DNA from: Limnomonas spitsbergensis
Lineage: Eukaryota; Chlorophyta; Chlorophyceae; Chlamydomonadales
DNA: 64,000 nt
NCBI GenBank assembly: GCA_037349105.1
Contig: JAYJMM010000028.1
Span: forward strand, 1,984,001 to 2,048,000
Direction: 5' to 3'
Both the position numbers and the translations under genes were made by a program. Position 1 is the first letter of the stretch. The number at the start of each line of letters is the position of its first letter. Shown here one piece after another: positions 20,390-34,600 of the stretch. Below the pieces are notes generated by a model. That model was not told the DNA's origin and searched no databases. It saw only the letters and a program-made list of their open reading frames with translations.

Positions 20390-20978
20390 ACACTTCACCC
20401 CAGGGCTTTCCACTTCACCCCAGGGCTTTCCACTTGACCTCATGGCTTTCCACTTCACCCCGCCCAGGGCTTTCCACTTCACCCCAAGCCTTTACACTTC
20501 ACCTACTTCACCCCATGGCTTTCCACTTCACCGCAAGGCTTTCCACTTCACCCCTGGGCTTTCCACTTCACCTAAGGCTTTCCACTTCACCCCAAGGCTT
20601 TCCACTTCACCTCATGGCTTTCCACTTCACCTCATGGCTTTCCACTTCACCCCTGGGCTTTCCACTTCACCTCATGGCTTTCCACTTCACCCCAGGGCTT
20701 TCCACTTCATTCACCAGGGCTTCTCACTTCACCCCATGGCTTTCCACTTCACCCCTGGGCTTTCCACTTCACCTCATGGCTTTCCACTTAACCCCAGGGC
20801 TTTCCACTTAACATCATGGCTTTCCACTTTACCCTATTGCTTTCCACTTCACCCTTGGGCTTTCCACTTCACCTCATGGGTTTCCACTGCACCCAAAGGC
20901 TTTCCACCTCGCCCTAGGGCTTTCCACTTCACCTCATACATGGCTTTCCACTTCACCCAGGGCTTTCCACTTCACCCT
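20390..20978 (+). repeat. 20-bp minisatellite, about 29 units
   Basis: The unit is close to TTCCACTTCACCCCAGGGCT, varying mainly at the CCCCAGG part (CCTCATG, CCCCTGG, CCCCAAG). Because three units equal 60 bases, every frame stays open over long stretches and spells repeats such as F-H-F-T-P. I treat those frames as artefacts. Confidence 0.95.
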
Positions 20979-21500
20979 AACGACATGCGGGAAATTGAAG
21001 CCTTTGGATATGGAAAATCGGACACTTCGGAAAATCGGAACAACATCGCTAACGTTGTGCAAAAGACTCACGTACGCTACCGAAACAATCGACATCGAGA
21101 GCGAAAAATAAGCGAAAGACTCACGAAAGACTCACGAAAGACTACCGTGAAATAATTCGCTACCAAACGTAAGGCTACCGAAAGAGTGTCTAAAATCAGC
21201 GACAGAATCACGATAGGCTACCGAAAGGCTACCGAAAAACATCGCTGCCGAACAACAACGCTAACACTTTGCGAAAAGACTGACGAAAGTCTACCGAAAA
21301 ATAAGCGAAACTCGCAAACGCTGGCTACGGAAAATATGATTTTCAACGGGTATTCGATCGGGGGCCAGTCGTAATTCACACAGCCCACTATTATCCCTTA
21401 CCACGCTTCGGGACAACGTCGCGAAAGCTTTGTGATCGTCTGTCGAAGGCCTACCGAAAACATAATCAGCGACCTAACGAAAAATAAGCGGAACTTGAAT
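20979..21500 (+). repeat. CGAAA-rich degenerate repeat
   Basis: Words of 10-11 bases such as GACTCACGAAA, GCTACCGAAA and ATAAGCGAAA recur irregularly across the block directly after the minisatellite. No coding sense. Confidence 0.7.
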
Positions 21501-22690
21501 GCGATGGCAGTGGAAAACACTAACATTTGAACAGATTTTCGGGCTGAAATTCGTAGTTCACACCTTTCATACTTTTGGCACGGTGAATACATCACGCAGT
21601 ACGTGCATGAACCATTGCATCAAATGTTATTTCAATTGGAGAAGATTTATTTTTTACTCAATCAGACACATACATACCTACCTACCTACTTACACATTTT
21701 ACCCCCCTATAATCCCTTACGTTCCGTTTCACTTCACACGGGAATTAACTGCAAGTACGATCCATGGAATTTATCATTTCTGGTTTTTTGGGGCACCATT
21801 AATTAATTATCAAAGGTGAGAAGTTGCACGTCGTTGTGAGTCACTCCATAGGAGTTATTGGGGTGAATGGGGTCATAACAACTTCCATGGTCTAATGTCA
21901 CGCCTTCTCGTCAATTGGCGGGTAGGTTCCGAGCCGGAAACCCCATTTACGTGCAGTTATGCCATAAGCAACTTGCTGTAATTGCGATGCATCCTGGGCA
22001 ACCCTTGTTAATTAGGCAAGCTGCTAGTCTTGAAAGGGTGCCGGGCTGGCACTCAGTTGGTAAGACCAATCATAGTGACCGGGGCTGCGCCACCGTCACT
22101 TGTTCCGGGAATCATGCCAAATTAAATTTCTTCAGCCTCATGGATATGTAGATTCAATGTTTCAGTATAGCGGGAAACTTATAGCAACTACCTCATTCAA
22201 ATAATATAAAGCCCGCCCACCTGGCAGGTAGGGTCCAGGCCAAAAATACCATTTGCTGTCTATACAGGTCTACCGTGCTGAGATTCGACCTGTAAATTTA
22301 CCGTAATTGCGATACTTTTGGGGGGTTCCTTTCAAATTGCGCGCAGTTTGCACCGAAAACGTAAACCGTAATTTCACGAACCGTAAGCAAGCACAGGACC
22401 TCTAACGCCCCATGGGGCAGGCCCACTCGGGTGTGCCGTACCTGTCGTGAACGATTGATGCTTGTGGGAAATGTGGAACATAGAATCAGATATAAAAGAG
22501 ACTGACAGAAATCAGGAAAAATACTATTGAGTTCAGCCGATGAACTGTGGACACTTGCCTCTGATTCGCTTGTTTGAATTTGGCTGCGGAATACGGACTG
22601 CATGGCTGTCTAGACTAGCGTCGTCCACTTGTTTCACTGTGATGATCATTTAATTTCCGTCGACTTGGCATCGGATTCGGAAATATCAGC
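21501..22690. other. Upstream region of NUP93
   Basis: No gene seen. A start codon with clear homology follows at 22691. The region should carry the NUP93 promoter and 5' UTR; no diagnostic element is recognisable. Confidence 0.5.
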
Positions 22691-25600
22691 ATGGCGACCT
22701 CCGGCATAGATCCCAAGGACTGGCAGTCGCTGCTGCATCAGACCGATGACATGGTGGCGCAGGACTTCCATCATTTCCCCAAAGTCGATCGCAACATTCA
22801 GCAGCTGCAGAACTACGCCGGCTCCCTCCGCGCTCGGACCAACAAGTTCCGCACACTGAACAACCAGATCGCCGCAACCCGTTTGCTTGCACAGCAAGGA
22901 TTTGACGCATATAGGCAAGTGAACAGAGCAAGATGGGCGATCGCCTAGGTGAGAGGTTAGTGGAGGGTACTTGCAGTAGGCACACCATGCTCTCACTCCA
23001 AACACTGACACCATCTCAATGGATGGCCAGGTAGATCAATGCGTAGCAAGTGGTTCAGAACTCGGCCTATCAGCACGACAGTGAGGGGACAGCACTTGGT
23101 TTCACATTTGTCAGGGATGTGGAAAAGAGAACACAACGCTGTAGGTGTGGAGCTTCCCTTTCACGCTTCCCAGACTAAGCCATGCATTACCCAGGCACCA
23201 ACACAATGTCTACTCAGATCCAAGAAACCTCTCCAGCTGATAATGGAGCAACATCTATCTTAGCGTGCAGGCTGCTGATAAATCACCACTGGTTTGGACC
23301 AAATCTTGACCGGCCAACAGCTGGTGGCCCAAGTAACCTAGGGCATGCTGCTCCAGGACTCCTCAACCCAATGCTGCGATGCCTCTGATTTGCTTATGTT
23401 GTGCACTAAACGGCAGTGGGAGGTGGTGTTCACGGCTGATTTTCCTCCATTTTTTCATCCTGGATCATGCAGGCTCAACCAGGATGTTGCAGCTTTGGAA
23501 ATGCAGCCGACAATTGAGGATGTGTTCCATGCAGACACCAGCAGCGTGGAAGAGTACCTGAAGCAGGTTGAGCAGGCGACCATATTGGCTGCTATTCAGG
23601 CAAGTGTCAAAGTCAATTTGAACACGCCTCCTATCACACTACGGGGCGCTGAACGGCTCTTTTCGGTCGACTAGGGGCCTAACCTTAACCAGATCATTGC
23701 CCGTGGCCGCCGTTGCCTAGGGTGTGGCACAAGGGCCCAGGTGTGAACAAGCATGAGGGGCGACGGCAATCCCATGACAGCAAGTGTGGCATGCAACGAT
23801 TGCTGACCTACGTGTTGGGTTGAGGATGGCTGTACAATGTACATCCACGTATAATATGTATACACCGGATATACGTCATATTTTGGTATCCCGTTTATGG
23901 GTATGAGAGTATCGTATGCAGGGTTCCCGTGCTTCCTAAATTTATGTTGAACAGACGTCCTCATTCCTTGTTTCAATGCCAGACGATGAAATATATGGAC
24001 ATGATTTCCGGGCCTTGCCTTTTACCTGACGGTCCTTGGTAGTCGTTTATAGATACAGACCACAAGTCGCCTTGGACATGGTTACAAACATCTAAACCAA
24101 TGCCAATTAATTGTAACTGTCAAAATAACATTGGTAGCCAAGTGTGCCTTGTCGCTCCTATCCATGCACGTCATGTGCGCTGCCACTGAGCGCAACCAGA
24201 GAGTGAGGGATAACATCTTCCACCAATTTCTTTCTATCAAGTGCTGCTCAGGAATGTCCCTTGCTGCAGCTCAGAAGCTGGTGCTTATCTGTGGGATCAG
24301 CACATTAGACCTTTCGCAATGCCGCTGGCTGTCCACGCGCTTGCCCTGTGTATATGCTGTTTACACAGGGATCGGCCTCTTAATACCATAAACAGTTACG
24401 GTATTTGAATGTTCAGGTCCAGAGTGGACCAGCAATCTTGGAACTGTGCACAGCGTCATCGCAAAGTCCGGCACTGGGATAATATATTAATTAAAATGTA
24501 TTCAGGGTCTCAAACATACAACTCCATCATGTTGATACGTGTTATGGGATGGAGGGCAACTCGTCGGCGCAAGAATTATCTTGCACTCATGTTTGGCCCC
24601 GAAAGAAACAAAAAAAAACCATGTGTCAAGGCAGAAACAGAAAGCTAGGTGATTACATAGATGTCATGCTACTTGATGTCAAAGAAATGTTGATCGCATG
24701 AACTATGGACTAAAAAAAGGATTCGTACATTATTTGCACATTTTTGATTTTTGATACCGGTACTCATGAGGCCATTGTCTGGTCATTGTCATCAGTGGTG
24801 CATGTACGCACATGGTGTATGTTATACACGCGCAGACAATTTGCCTTTTCATGCGACTTCCTTAATCCATACTCTCCACTTGACGATGGGGACTTTGGGG
24901 CTGAGTCCCTGAAGTCCAGTGGAAAGGCAGTAATTGCATGGACATGTCTTTATTAACATTACACAATGACGCAATCTTCATACAAATTTGTCCCACTTAC
25001 AGCGTAGGAACTGTGTAAGTTGGTTTGGTGTGTGCGTCACCTATTCACAATGAAGCAAACTCTTGTGAATTATTTAGAGCAAACCTTCAGCTAGTCGACC
25101 TCCAGCATGTCTTTGGTCAAAGAGCCACCATCTTTGAGCAGGCGTGGACCAATCGCCATGTGTCCTGTGGCCCAAACTTGGCTCACCATGATTGATGTCT
25201 TGATGTTGCTGAATTGTAGCTGGTGTGCCTTCAAATTGGCCTCATCATGTGCTCCACTCAGCATCATCATGCATGAGCTCCTTTTTGACACCCCCCTTGA
25301 ATGGAGCCCAGTAGGACACCGTGAAGTAGCTGAGTTGTACCTGATTGCAGCTGAGCTGATGCTCCTCTTCATTTCGCGCATCACAGGAGGCCCAGCAAGA
25401 CACAGTGTCCTCTTTTGAGCATTTCATGGAAGACAGCATGGCCAAGGACTGGGCGTCAAATAAGCGACAACTGCTCGGCGTCATCGCACCACACTCGAGC
25501 TCCATCGTTGCTGCTGTTGGGGGGTTCCCCAGGGGCACCTCGTCGCTGGGTGAGGGTCAAGCTTTAGGGGCAAGGTCTAACCCTAGACGGCTACCACACT

Positions 25601-28600
25601 CAAGCTCCATGTTTTTGCTGCTGGGGTTTTTTTGCTGCTGGGGCTCTTTGGGGGCTATGTAACTGGTTAGTGTTTGGTCAAAGGGTGTTGGATCTACCCT
25701 ATCCCCTAGTATCCCCTAGCCACACTCAGACTCCATAGCTGCTGCTTTGGGGGGGTGCCCAGGGAGGCATTTATGTGTTCAGGGTAATGGGATTTGGGAT
25801 AGCTCTTGACCCTATTGTTGGGCTTCACTGCTGCTGCTGTTGGTGTGACGCCCAAGGGGACCTCCACGCTTGGTCAGGGGGCATATGAAAACATGCTACC
25901 CGGATCTCCTACCCCTGGCTCTGCATATTACCTATGGGGAGTTTCTCCCCTCTTACCCTTGACATTGCATGATCTATGGGGAATTCCTGTCTGAGGCATC
26001 ATGTGCGGCAGACAGACCGTTGGACGCTATGGACCTCGTGCTGTGGGTTCAAGGCTTTTCCTTTTTTTATCCATGGTGTCCAGGTTTTGGACCCGGCGGT
26101 CAGGATACCAGGCTTGTAAGGGTTTGGGCCCAGTATTCAGGCTTGTCATTAGGATTCGTGCCCGGGACGCATTACATGCACATAAATTTGTATGCGTCAT
26201 CATGGCGCCAAGGGTTGCCATGACCCTGCCAGTTCTCCCAGCACTTCCTCTGAAATTCTGATGTGTGGAAAAATTCCAGGCGACCCAGGTGTGGAAGGGG
26301 CTGCGCTTGCTTGCATGCGCTTGCCTCCAAAGGAACAAGCTTACGTCAGTGTGATCCAGCAAGCCAACCAGGCAGCAGTCAATAGGAATCTGGTGAGCAA
26401 GCGATGTGGTATCCCAGGTTGTGCTTCCCCTGATCATGATCCTGGCAGAGGATAGTGGGGAGGTTTACTCACTGTGGGTGACACAGTGCCCTTAAAGAAC
26501 TGGAAGAGCCCAACCTGAGCATACATGTATTGACATCGGGCTAAATGTCCATATGTTGTTTACCTGCCTCAGTCAGTTGGTGGGTTCCAAATCAGTCTAG
26601 AAACAAATGTCCGTTCCGCATATAGGGAGGCACCTTGCTGCAAGTGTCTCAGGATCTTGAAGTATGCATGACTAGCTGTTTCAGTCATTTACCTGTATGC
26701 TGCCTAAAACACTCATGCCGCCCGTTTGCCTCTATATTTTTGCTTGGCTCCGGCAGATGATATTTTTACAGATTTGTCTAAATTTCCCAGCTGACGCAAA
26801 CCTAGTGGTATATAATTTTCTTTGGCAAGGCCTGGCCCTGTCCAAAAAAGCTACTTGGTGGATATGCGATAACGGAACAACAGCAAGAGACAACGGACTC
26901 AATCCTTCAAACCTGTCTAAACCTGCGTCCTGGGGTCGTATGTCAACACTTCAGCTACTACTCATATGTTTTTCTGCCTGCTGCTGAGGGTTCGTGGTGC
27001 AGTAACTTCTGGTGCAGCAAGCCCCGTCAAATGGACACCGGCCACAGGCTGGTCCTGGTTTGATCCTTATCGGCCCTCAGTTGTTGCCGCCTGGCATCCT
27101 CCAAAGGTGCTCAGATGCACACTTGGCATATATAAGCTGCATGCTCCCCTGCAGAACTTCGACCTGGTGGGTGAGTTCGCGACTGCATGCAAGGTTAATG
27201 AGGACCGCTGCCACGAGACAGCCATGTCCAGCTGTTGGGCACTGCTGGGCGATGTGTTGGGGGAGGCCAAGACCCGGGGCGTTCAGCCGGCGGCAACAGG
27301 GCGTTTCACCGAGGCGCTGCTGGCAGGTGAGCGGGGGAAGGCAGGTTGGGCAGGCAGCGCTACTGGGTTTGTGCTTGGGGAGGCCAAGGATAAAGGGTGC
27401 AGCTGGTGGCAATGTGGCGATAAATACAAGGCGCCAAGGCGAGTGAAATGCTAAAAGTAGCGATTTGCAGCTGTGAGGAAGGGAATGCGGAGTGCAGGCA
27501 GTTGTTGTTGTTCTCACAAAGTATACGGTTGTCCAGAGGTCGCATAGGATCCCAGGTTAAGTCGGCAGCAGAGGGTCAAGGTTGTGTACTGATAAACTCA
27601 ATATTTTGGCTAGTTAACACCCGTTGTTGTCCATCAGGCGCCCGGCGGAGCTTGGAGCGTGGGCATGCACAGCACACACGCAACATGCTCATTCGATACA
27701 AGCTGCAGGCGGAGCGCGGCTCGGACCCAGAGCAGCTACGCGAGGTGCAGGCATTCATCCAGGTCAAGTACGGCGCGCGTGGGGCTCTAGACTTCCAGCA
27801 GGCTGGCGGCCATGTCACGACATGGGTGCAGGTGTGGAGGGGTGTGGTGCAAGATTGCCGGTGCGCAATGTTGTGGGGTGTTAGGCCCTTAATGCATGGG
27901 TGCAGGGATGTGGGGTGCGGGATCCTGTATCCGTGGTTGCAGGTGAATACAATTTTGGTTTTCCAGGCACTGAAGTAGTGGGTGCAGAGACGTGGGGTGT
28001 GGTTAAGGGGGCCCTGTTGGCATGGTGGCAAGAGGATCCTGGTCTAATTGCATGCCATTTTGTCCTTCTGTCTGTTCCTTCCCGATATATCCTTTTAGTA
28101 CCAGGATATCATATTAGTATATGTCATTACACCGAACAGTACCAATACCGGTGTGCCATGGTGCAGGTGTACTTCTGCCTTCGTAACGGCTGGCATGACG
28201 CAGCCCGCAAGGCTGCTGAGCGTGTGACAGACCTGCCTGCCCGAGCGGGTGGGGAGCTGGGCCTCCGAGGCCTGCTGGATGAGTGGCTGCGGAACGGAGG
28301 CAGGCTAGGCGACCGCTCGTCCAGCCATCTGGTGCGGGAGTGTGACCGCCTGCTGCGGGACAAGGCGGCCCTAAAGACACAGCTCAGGTGTGTGTAGGGT
28401 AGGTGGGGTGCTTGTAACACTCAAGCCAGCTGGCGCGCAGGTGCGGCGACCTGCTGCGGGACACTGGTGCAGGGCAAAGCCGTTCAGGCACAACTCAGGT
28501 GTGTATGGGGGCTGGCTGCTTTTATATCACTTCATACAGCTGGCACGCGAGTGCGGCCGCCTAAATTAATGTGATCTGGTGCACACGAAAGTAACACCCC

Positions 28601-31600
28601 TTAAAGGTGGTCTTGTGAACACTTATATAGCACGGTAGATTTGTAGCCGGGAATCTTAGCCTTGAGGTTTGTAAGGCTCGCTCTTGGTCAGGCATGCACT
28701 GATCCTAAGGCATATTCTGAATCCTTGAGTGCTAGGCTGATGCCAGTTGTGTTTGTGTGGCATGTGTAATAACGTGCATGACTTGTCTTTATAAAGGCAA
28801 TGTTTGTCACCTTCAGGAAACTGACTGGAATTTCGACCATGATGAAAAGAGGACGCCGATGCCCAATTGAGAATGAGGAAAATAGTCCTCGCTGTCAGAG
28901 TGGTGATGCGATATTTTTTAATATGCAGAAGAGGCACAAAATGCATTTCCAAGATGCAAAGCGCCCCGCTGGCACTTGTACGACTGTCAGACACCAGGGA
29001 ATTAGCTATGATGTGCTGCCGGGCCTTTTCCACCTAGCAGACACTAGTGGAATTAGGCCAATACTACTCTGGAAAATGAAATCTCTTTTCATTGGCAGTT
29101 CTCACCTTGTCTGTTCAGGCAAGAGTAAACATGCAGATATGGCTATATTCAGATTAAAAGATCACCAACCACCATGTATATTATAATGCATCGGTTACTG
29201 TGTTATTCACCAACATACATGTATGGAACTAGTGACTGCCAATAATTTTTTTACTGTTGGCCACTGAATGAATCTGCACGAGTGATCTTGAGAATTTCAA
29301 TTACTTAAGTATGTGGCTGGTGTGCACATATCTTAAAACTCAACTGTCAGCAGGAGCCACATTACTGTTCACTCCCTGACTCTATTTCACTCGCTGTTAT
29401 TTAAGTCAGATTCGGAGAGCTAGTTGCAGCCAAATGCACTAGCAATGTAGAGACTTACATTATTACGAGGCTGTGGCGACAATTTTGAACCCTATAGGGA
29501 TGGTTGATGACAGTCGGTTACCGGTCAGTTTGTTTATTAAAATGGGCTCTATAATCTGAGCATGGTAACTTTTTGACGACTTGCACAGTTGCACATCAAA
29601 ATAGGCTCTTGAAAAATATGCTGGGGCAACAGGTCGTTGATATATCAATGTCATGATGTTTACTGATAGGGCAATGTCATAAGTGCAGACGTGCATAATG
29701 CGATCGCGTCTGAGCGACGTTGTTTGTAATCGCGCCCCTTGAGCGGGTATTCTATCCGTGTGCATCAGACCACCTGGAGAGTTATTATTTCAGTCTGAAT
29801 CATACTGCTTTGGATGGGTGTTATGTTAGCCTACGGCTTTTTTGACTCCCTCAGGTGGTCTGATTCACTGTGGAAGAACACCCCTCCAGGGTGGTATGAT
29901 GCACACTAAAATAAAACCGATCAATGGTTGTATAATTCAGACTGGAACAACAACTGACACGGGGGGTCTAACGCACACTTCAATAACACCCCTCTAATGT
30001 GGTCTAATGCAGACTAGAATAACACCCTCCTGTGAGAGTGTGGGACCTGAACAATTTGTATGAGTGTGCATGAGACAGCTTCAAAGGTCACACTGTTTGG
30101 CAGCCACCAATGGGCCGCAACAACCAAACCTGGACTGTGGGAGCTTGTTACACCAGCCCCCACCTCCGCCCCCTAGGTTGTAGCCCGCAATGTAGCTGAA
30201 GAACCCTAACGCAAGCAAAGTTATGGATGGTGGTAACTGACTGTGCATACATCCGCCGCAGGTTCCCGTACATGGTGTTGTTGTGTGCGTTGCTTGCGGG
30301 TGACAACCGCTCTGTGGATGCGCTGACGGCTACACTGAGCGCCTTGTCGGTGCCTTCGGTGCTAGCCACCATCGAGGATTTCATGTGGTGCAAGCTGGCG
30401 CTCGTCAGTGGGGCCATGGCGCAGGTAGATGCCAAATACCTTCTTAGGGCACTTATCAGCGGCCTCAATAGCTACCTAGTACCCGCCAAGTAAGGGTGGT
30501 CTCCTCGGGTCTCTATAGAGCAGCTACCTACGGCAGTAGTCATCTGATCAAGGTGCAGGAACGTCAATAGTAGCTGTAGAAGGGGCTGGTCAGCGCATGT
30601 ACCTGTCTAGTAGCTGCTTAGGGCACTCATCAGCCAGACCGCGGTGCAAGTTATAGGCTGGCAGGGGACGTTTGTGGCTTTTCCTGCTTTGGAGTCTTCG
30701 ATGTGAACGTCATATCTGCTTGGATAGCAGCCATGCCGCTCTCCGATCCCAGTATTTCCCAGGATTTTTCTTACAGGCATTTTCTGATGATTTCCTCTCG
30801 ATACCTTGAAAGGCTAAATAGCTCACTGCCCAGAACCTGCAAGGCTATGCCTCAAATCCCAAGCCTCAACCTCATTTTCAGCTTCGAATTTGAAGCCTGC
30901 CCTCTCGCTGTCTCCAATCCCATAGGCATGCCCAATAGCGTAGTCTTTGCACAGCGTTTCAAGGATGGCAACCCTGATGCCGAGTGTGATGCAGTGTGGC
31001 GCAGCGTTTGTCACATGCAACCAAGCCTTAATTTTAAACCCTGATCCCGGAAGCCACTGCAGTCTGGTGCGGCGTTTGCAACGCACAGCGGGCTGAGCGG
31101 AGTGTCCAGCTACAGTCTAATGGACCTGCATGCCGACCTCAATCGATGGCCCGCAGCCTACTACAGCAAGCAGGTGCGCTTGCAGGGATCAGCACATGTC
31201 AGCGTTTATTTAGGGAACGTTGACCACCGGTGGTCTTAGCAACCAGGGCCGCTGGGCCGGGTTTTAGCTGGATTGTACCTGAAGTGCATGTCAATAAGAC
31301 TGAAGTGCGCTGCGTAAGGAGTGGGGCTGGCAGCTATTGCTAGATGTCGGGTGTGCAGTCTTTCTGTGTCACATCACTAAAAACAGGCCAGCTTCCATGT
31401 TGGGATTCATACCCTTTGCATGGCTCGGAAGTCTTGCTGTGGTCCTCCAGTCAGGGCAAATCATATGATCTACTTGTTTACCTTGGGGCAAGGAGCTGTT
31501 GCACTATGTTGTAGTACTGCATGTCAGCCTGCAGTACCAGAATGTGCTGCTGGACATAACCGTGCTGCTTTGCATGTGTACCACAGGGAAAGGAGCCTCT

Positions 31601-34600
31601 GCTGTACGTCACTGTTCTGCTTCTCAGCCTGCAGTTCCAGGAGGCGCTTCGGTTCCTGTGGAAAGATGAGACCACCAAGATGTACCGTGTAGATGCAGTT
31701 CACCTGGCCATTGCAATGCATCAGGAGCAAGCGATGGCAGCTGTTCAAGGTGGGCCTTGAGGCTGGGTCGGTGATTGGGGTTTTGTTCCTGCTGTTGCCT
31801 GCCCTCAACTGGCACCACCTTCTAACTGCACAACGAAGGTGTTTTTAATGCACCCAAGGTTTTCTGTTCAGTTGGTACCGTTGTCAATATATATCAACCA
31901 TTTAGCAGTTAGTTTGTGACTGATGCTACATCGTCGCAGTGGTCTTGCTACCAGGGCCGTGTTTTTCCTCTTGGCCCGGCGCAGTCATGAATGCTGTGCT
32001 GTGTACATGGTGACGCTATGACTAATGGTGGCTAGCTCCCCTTCTAAGCTGTGTCGCAGCCCCCATTTTGACTGCTGTGACTGCGCCCGTGTTCATGTTA
32101 GTCAGCACGAGGCTACCGCTGGGCAGTCACCTCAGGGCCAATGGCTTGCCCAGCCTACAGCCGAACCTTGACCAGCCTAAACCCAGTTTTCCATGCTGCT
32201 GGTTTGGTTGTACTAGGCCCACCCGACTGAAGGCTTAGATGCATAATAAATGTTTGCTCCAACACCCTAAAATAGCCCATGATCTCCGTCAGGGGATTCA
32301 CACAACGGTATCCACATCTCAAAGACTGCTCTTGCTTGCAGGCGACTTGGGCATGGACCTCGGCACCATGCTCCAGTCATATGGCCGCAAGTTTGTGCAC
32401 GTGGACAGCGGGGTTGCGTTGCAGTACTACATGCTGGCGTCAGTGGTGCGTGGAAACAGCATTGCAGGTGCGTGTAAGAGGAGAGGTATCGAGTGCCACA
32501 ACCAGGTTGGTGCCGTGGAAAGGGGACAAGTTGGTGGATATTGAAGGGGGGGGGGGGGGCGGCTAGATGTTGGAGGGGGGAGATAGGGGAGACAAACAGT
32601 GGGGGGTGTTGGGGGGAGACCCATGAACCATTTAGGGGGAGGGGTCTGTTGAAAGGAACGTTAGGGCCAATAGTGGGTTTTGAAGAAAGAGTCACACCCA
32701 GAGGTGGGTGTCGGAGTTTGAGCCATAACCAAAAGTGGAGGCTGGGGCCATGAGGTTTGAGCCACAACCAGAGGTGGGTGTCGGGTTTGAGCCACAACCA
32801 AAAGTGGGGGTTGGGGCCGTGAGGTTTGAGCCACAACCAGAGGTGGGGGTTGGGGCCGTGGGGTTTGAGTCACCCCCAGAGGTGGGGGTTGGTGTTGAAC
32901 CACACCCAGAGGTGGGGGTTGGTGTTGAGCCACAATCAGAGGTGGGTGTCGGGGTTTGGGCCACAACCAAAAGTGGGGGTTGGTGTTGAGCCACAACCAG
33001 AGGTGGGTGTTGGGGGAAGGAGCCACAGCCGGATGTGTATGGGGGGTGGGGGGAGCCACAACCAGGGGGTGTTGTTGTGTGTGTGGGGTGAGGGGGGGGG
33101 GGCACAATTAAAGGGGGAGTGAAGGGGGGGGCACTATCAGAGGTGTGTATTTGGAGAGAAGGGCAACATGGTAGGCCTTCGGAGCCACAAGTGGGTGTGT
33201 GTTGGGAGAGCACAACCTGGGTGGGTGTGGAAACAGCATCAGGGGGGGGGGGATGTTGGAGCCACAACCCGGTAGGGTTTGCGTCCATAATCAGGTGCAT
33301 GTCTGTGGGGAGGGGCATATTGGAAACATTTTGCTGGAGGAAATGAGAGGAGGATGCAAATGATACGTGTCTTTGAGGGAGAGTTTTAGAGCTGTGGGGA
33401 GGGGTAAGACGGGGAAGGAGAGTATCCGCAAGTCGGGGGAGGGAGGACGTACGCGGCTAAGCCGTGTGATGCCTGCGTCTGCTTGGCGGCGTTTTCTTGC
33501 ACGGAAACCCATGTATCATTGACTCATTCTCAGTGCGTCTTAGAATCTTAATCCTTGCCCATGCGAACCTTGATGGTCATGTCAATATAATCCTCTCAGG
33601 CCTTGCGTATGCAACCCTCCATTTTCTGGTCCATGCAAACCCTATGTTCATATCCATGCAACCCTGAAATCTCGCAGTCAAAGGCCAGATGTTGAAAGAA
33701 CTCTTGACAGAGAGCCGTGACTTTGGCACACTGCTGGGCGGCGGCGGTGCAGCTGGCAGCGGCACGCTAGCTGCATACGTTCCCAGCCTAGAGGAGAGGA
33801 AAAGTCTTTTCGAGGCAGTGGCCTATGAATGTCAGGTGAGAGCCGCTTGGCTGAGGAGACTAGAAGAGAAGGGAGCTGTTTACGGCAGTAGCAGTTTGAG
33901 AATGTCAGGCGAGGTATGTTGGAAGGAGAGTTTGCGTCTTGCCTGTGCCCTTATTTTTTCCACAGCCGCCAAAGGCTTGGTGGGGATCAACCCTGGCAAG
34001 ACCTATGACTGGTGGTCCAAGTAGCATTTCTGGCCACACCTGAGGCCTTCGGACAGAGGCTGGGGTGTAACTGATATGTAGCTGAGTCATGAGATAAGAA
34101 ATACTTAATGAAATGGAGGGGCATTGCACCTGAAGCACACCAAAATGACTACTGGCCCCATCAGGTGGCAGCCCAGCCTGAGGAGGCCATTGAGCTGTAC
34201 ATGGCAGCTGACAGGCCCAGACAGGCCCTGGCTATTCTCAACCTGCAGTTGTCAAGTGCCATGGGCTGCGGAGTGGATGAGGCGGTGTCGGGCATGGACT
34301 CAACAGGGGCAGGTAAGGGTTGAAGGTCCAATGCTTGGGTCAAGAGCTGTGGTGTGGTCGCATCTAACCCTGGACGGTATCAGGGTAAAGATGCAACAAG
34401 GGCATGTGAGGGTTGGAGGGTGAATGGCTTGGGGGTTTAGGGTTGAAGCACTTCACCCATAGCCTCAGACACCTTGAAGTGTGCTTGCTTGTTCACAATT
34501 GATGTGGCTGATGTGCACTCCTCACGCTCCGCCTGCCTGCTGACGTCTTTTTGGTAGCTCCTCGGCGGACATGGTGAAGAAATCTACCATCAGCGCTGGC

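Noticed and set aside
20434..21155. Overlapping plus frames of 125 and 237 codons rich in F-H-F-T-P
   Set aside because: Produced by the 20-bp minisatellite (three units equal 20 codons).
27448..27978. 176-codon plus frame read as a single gene
   Set aside because: It is NUP93 exon 6 plus intron read-through on both sides; homology covers only 27640-27831.
32661..33318. Minus frames rich in P-P-L and Q-P-P
   Set aside because: Antisense of a G-rich minisatellite inside NUP93 intron 11.
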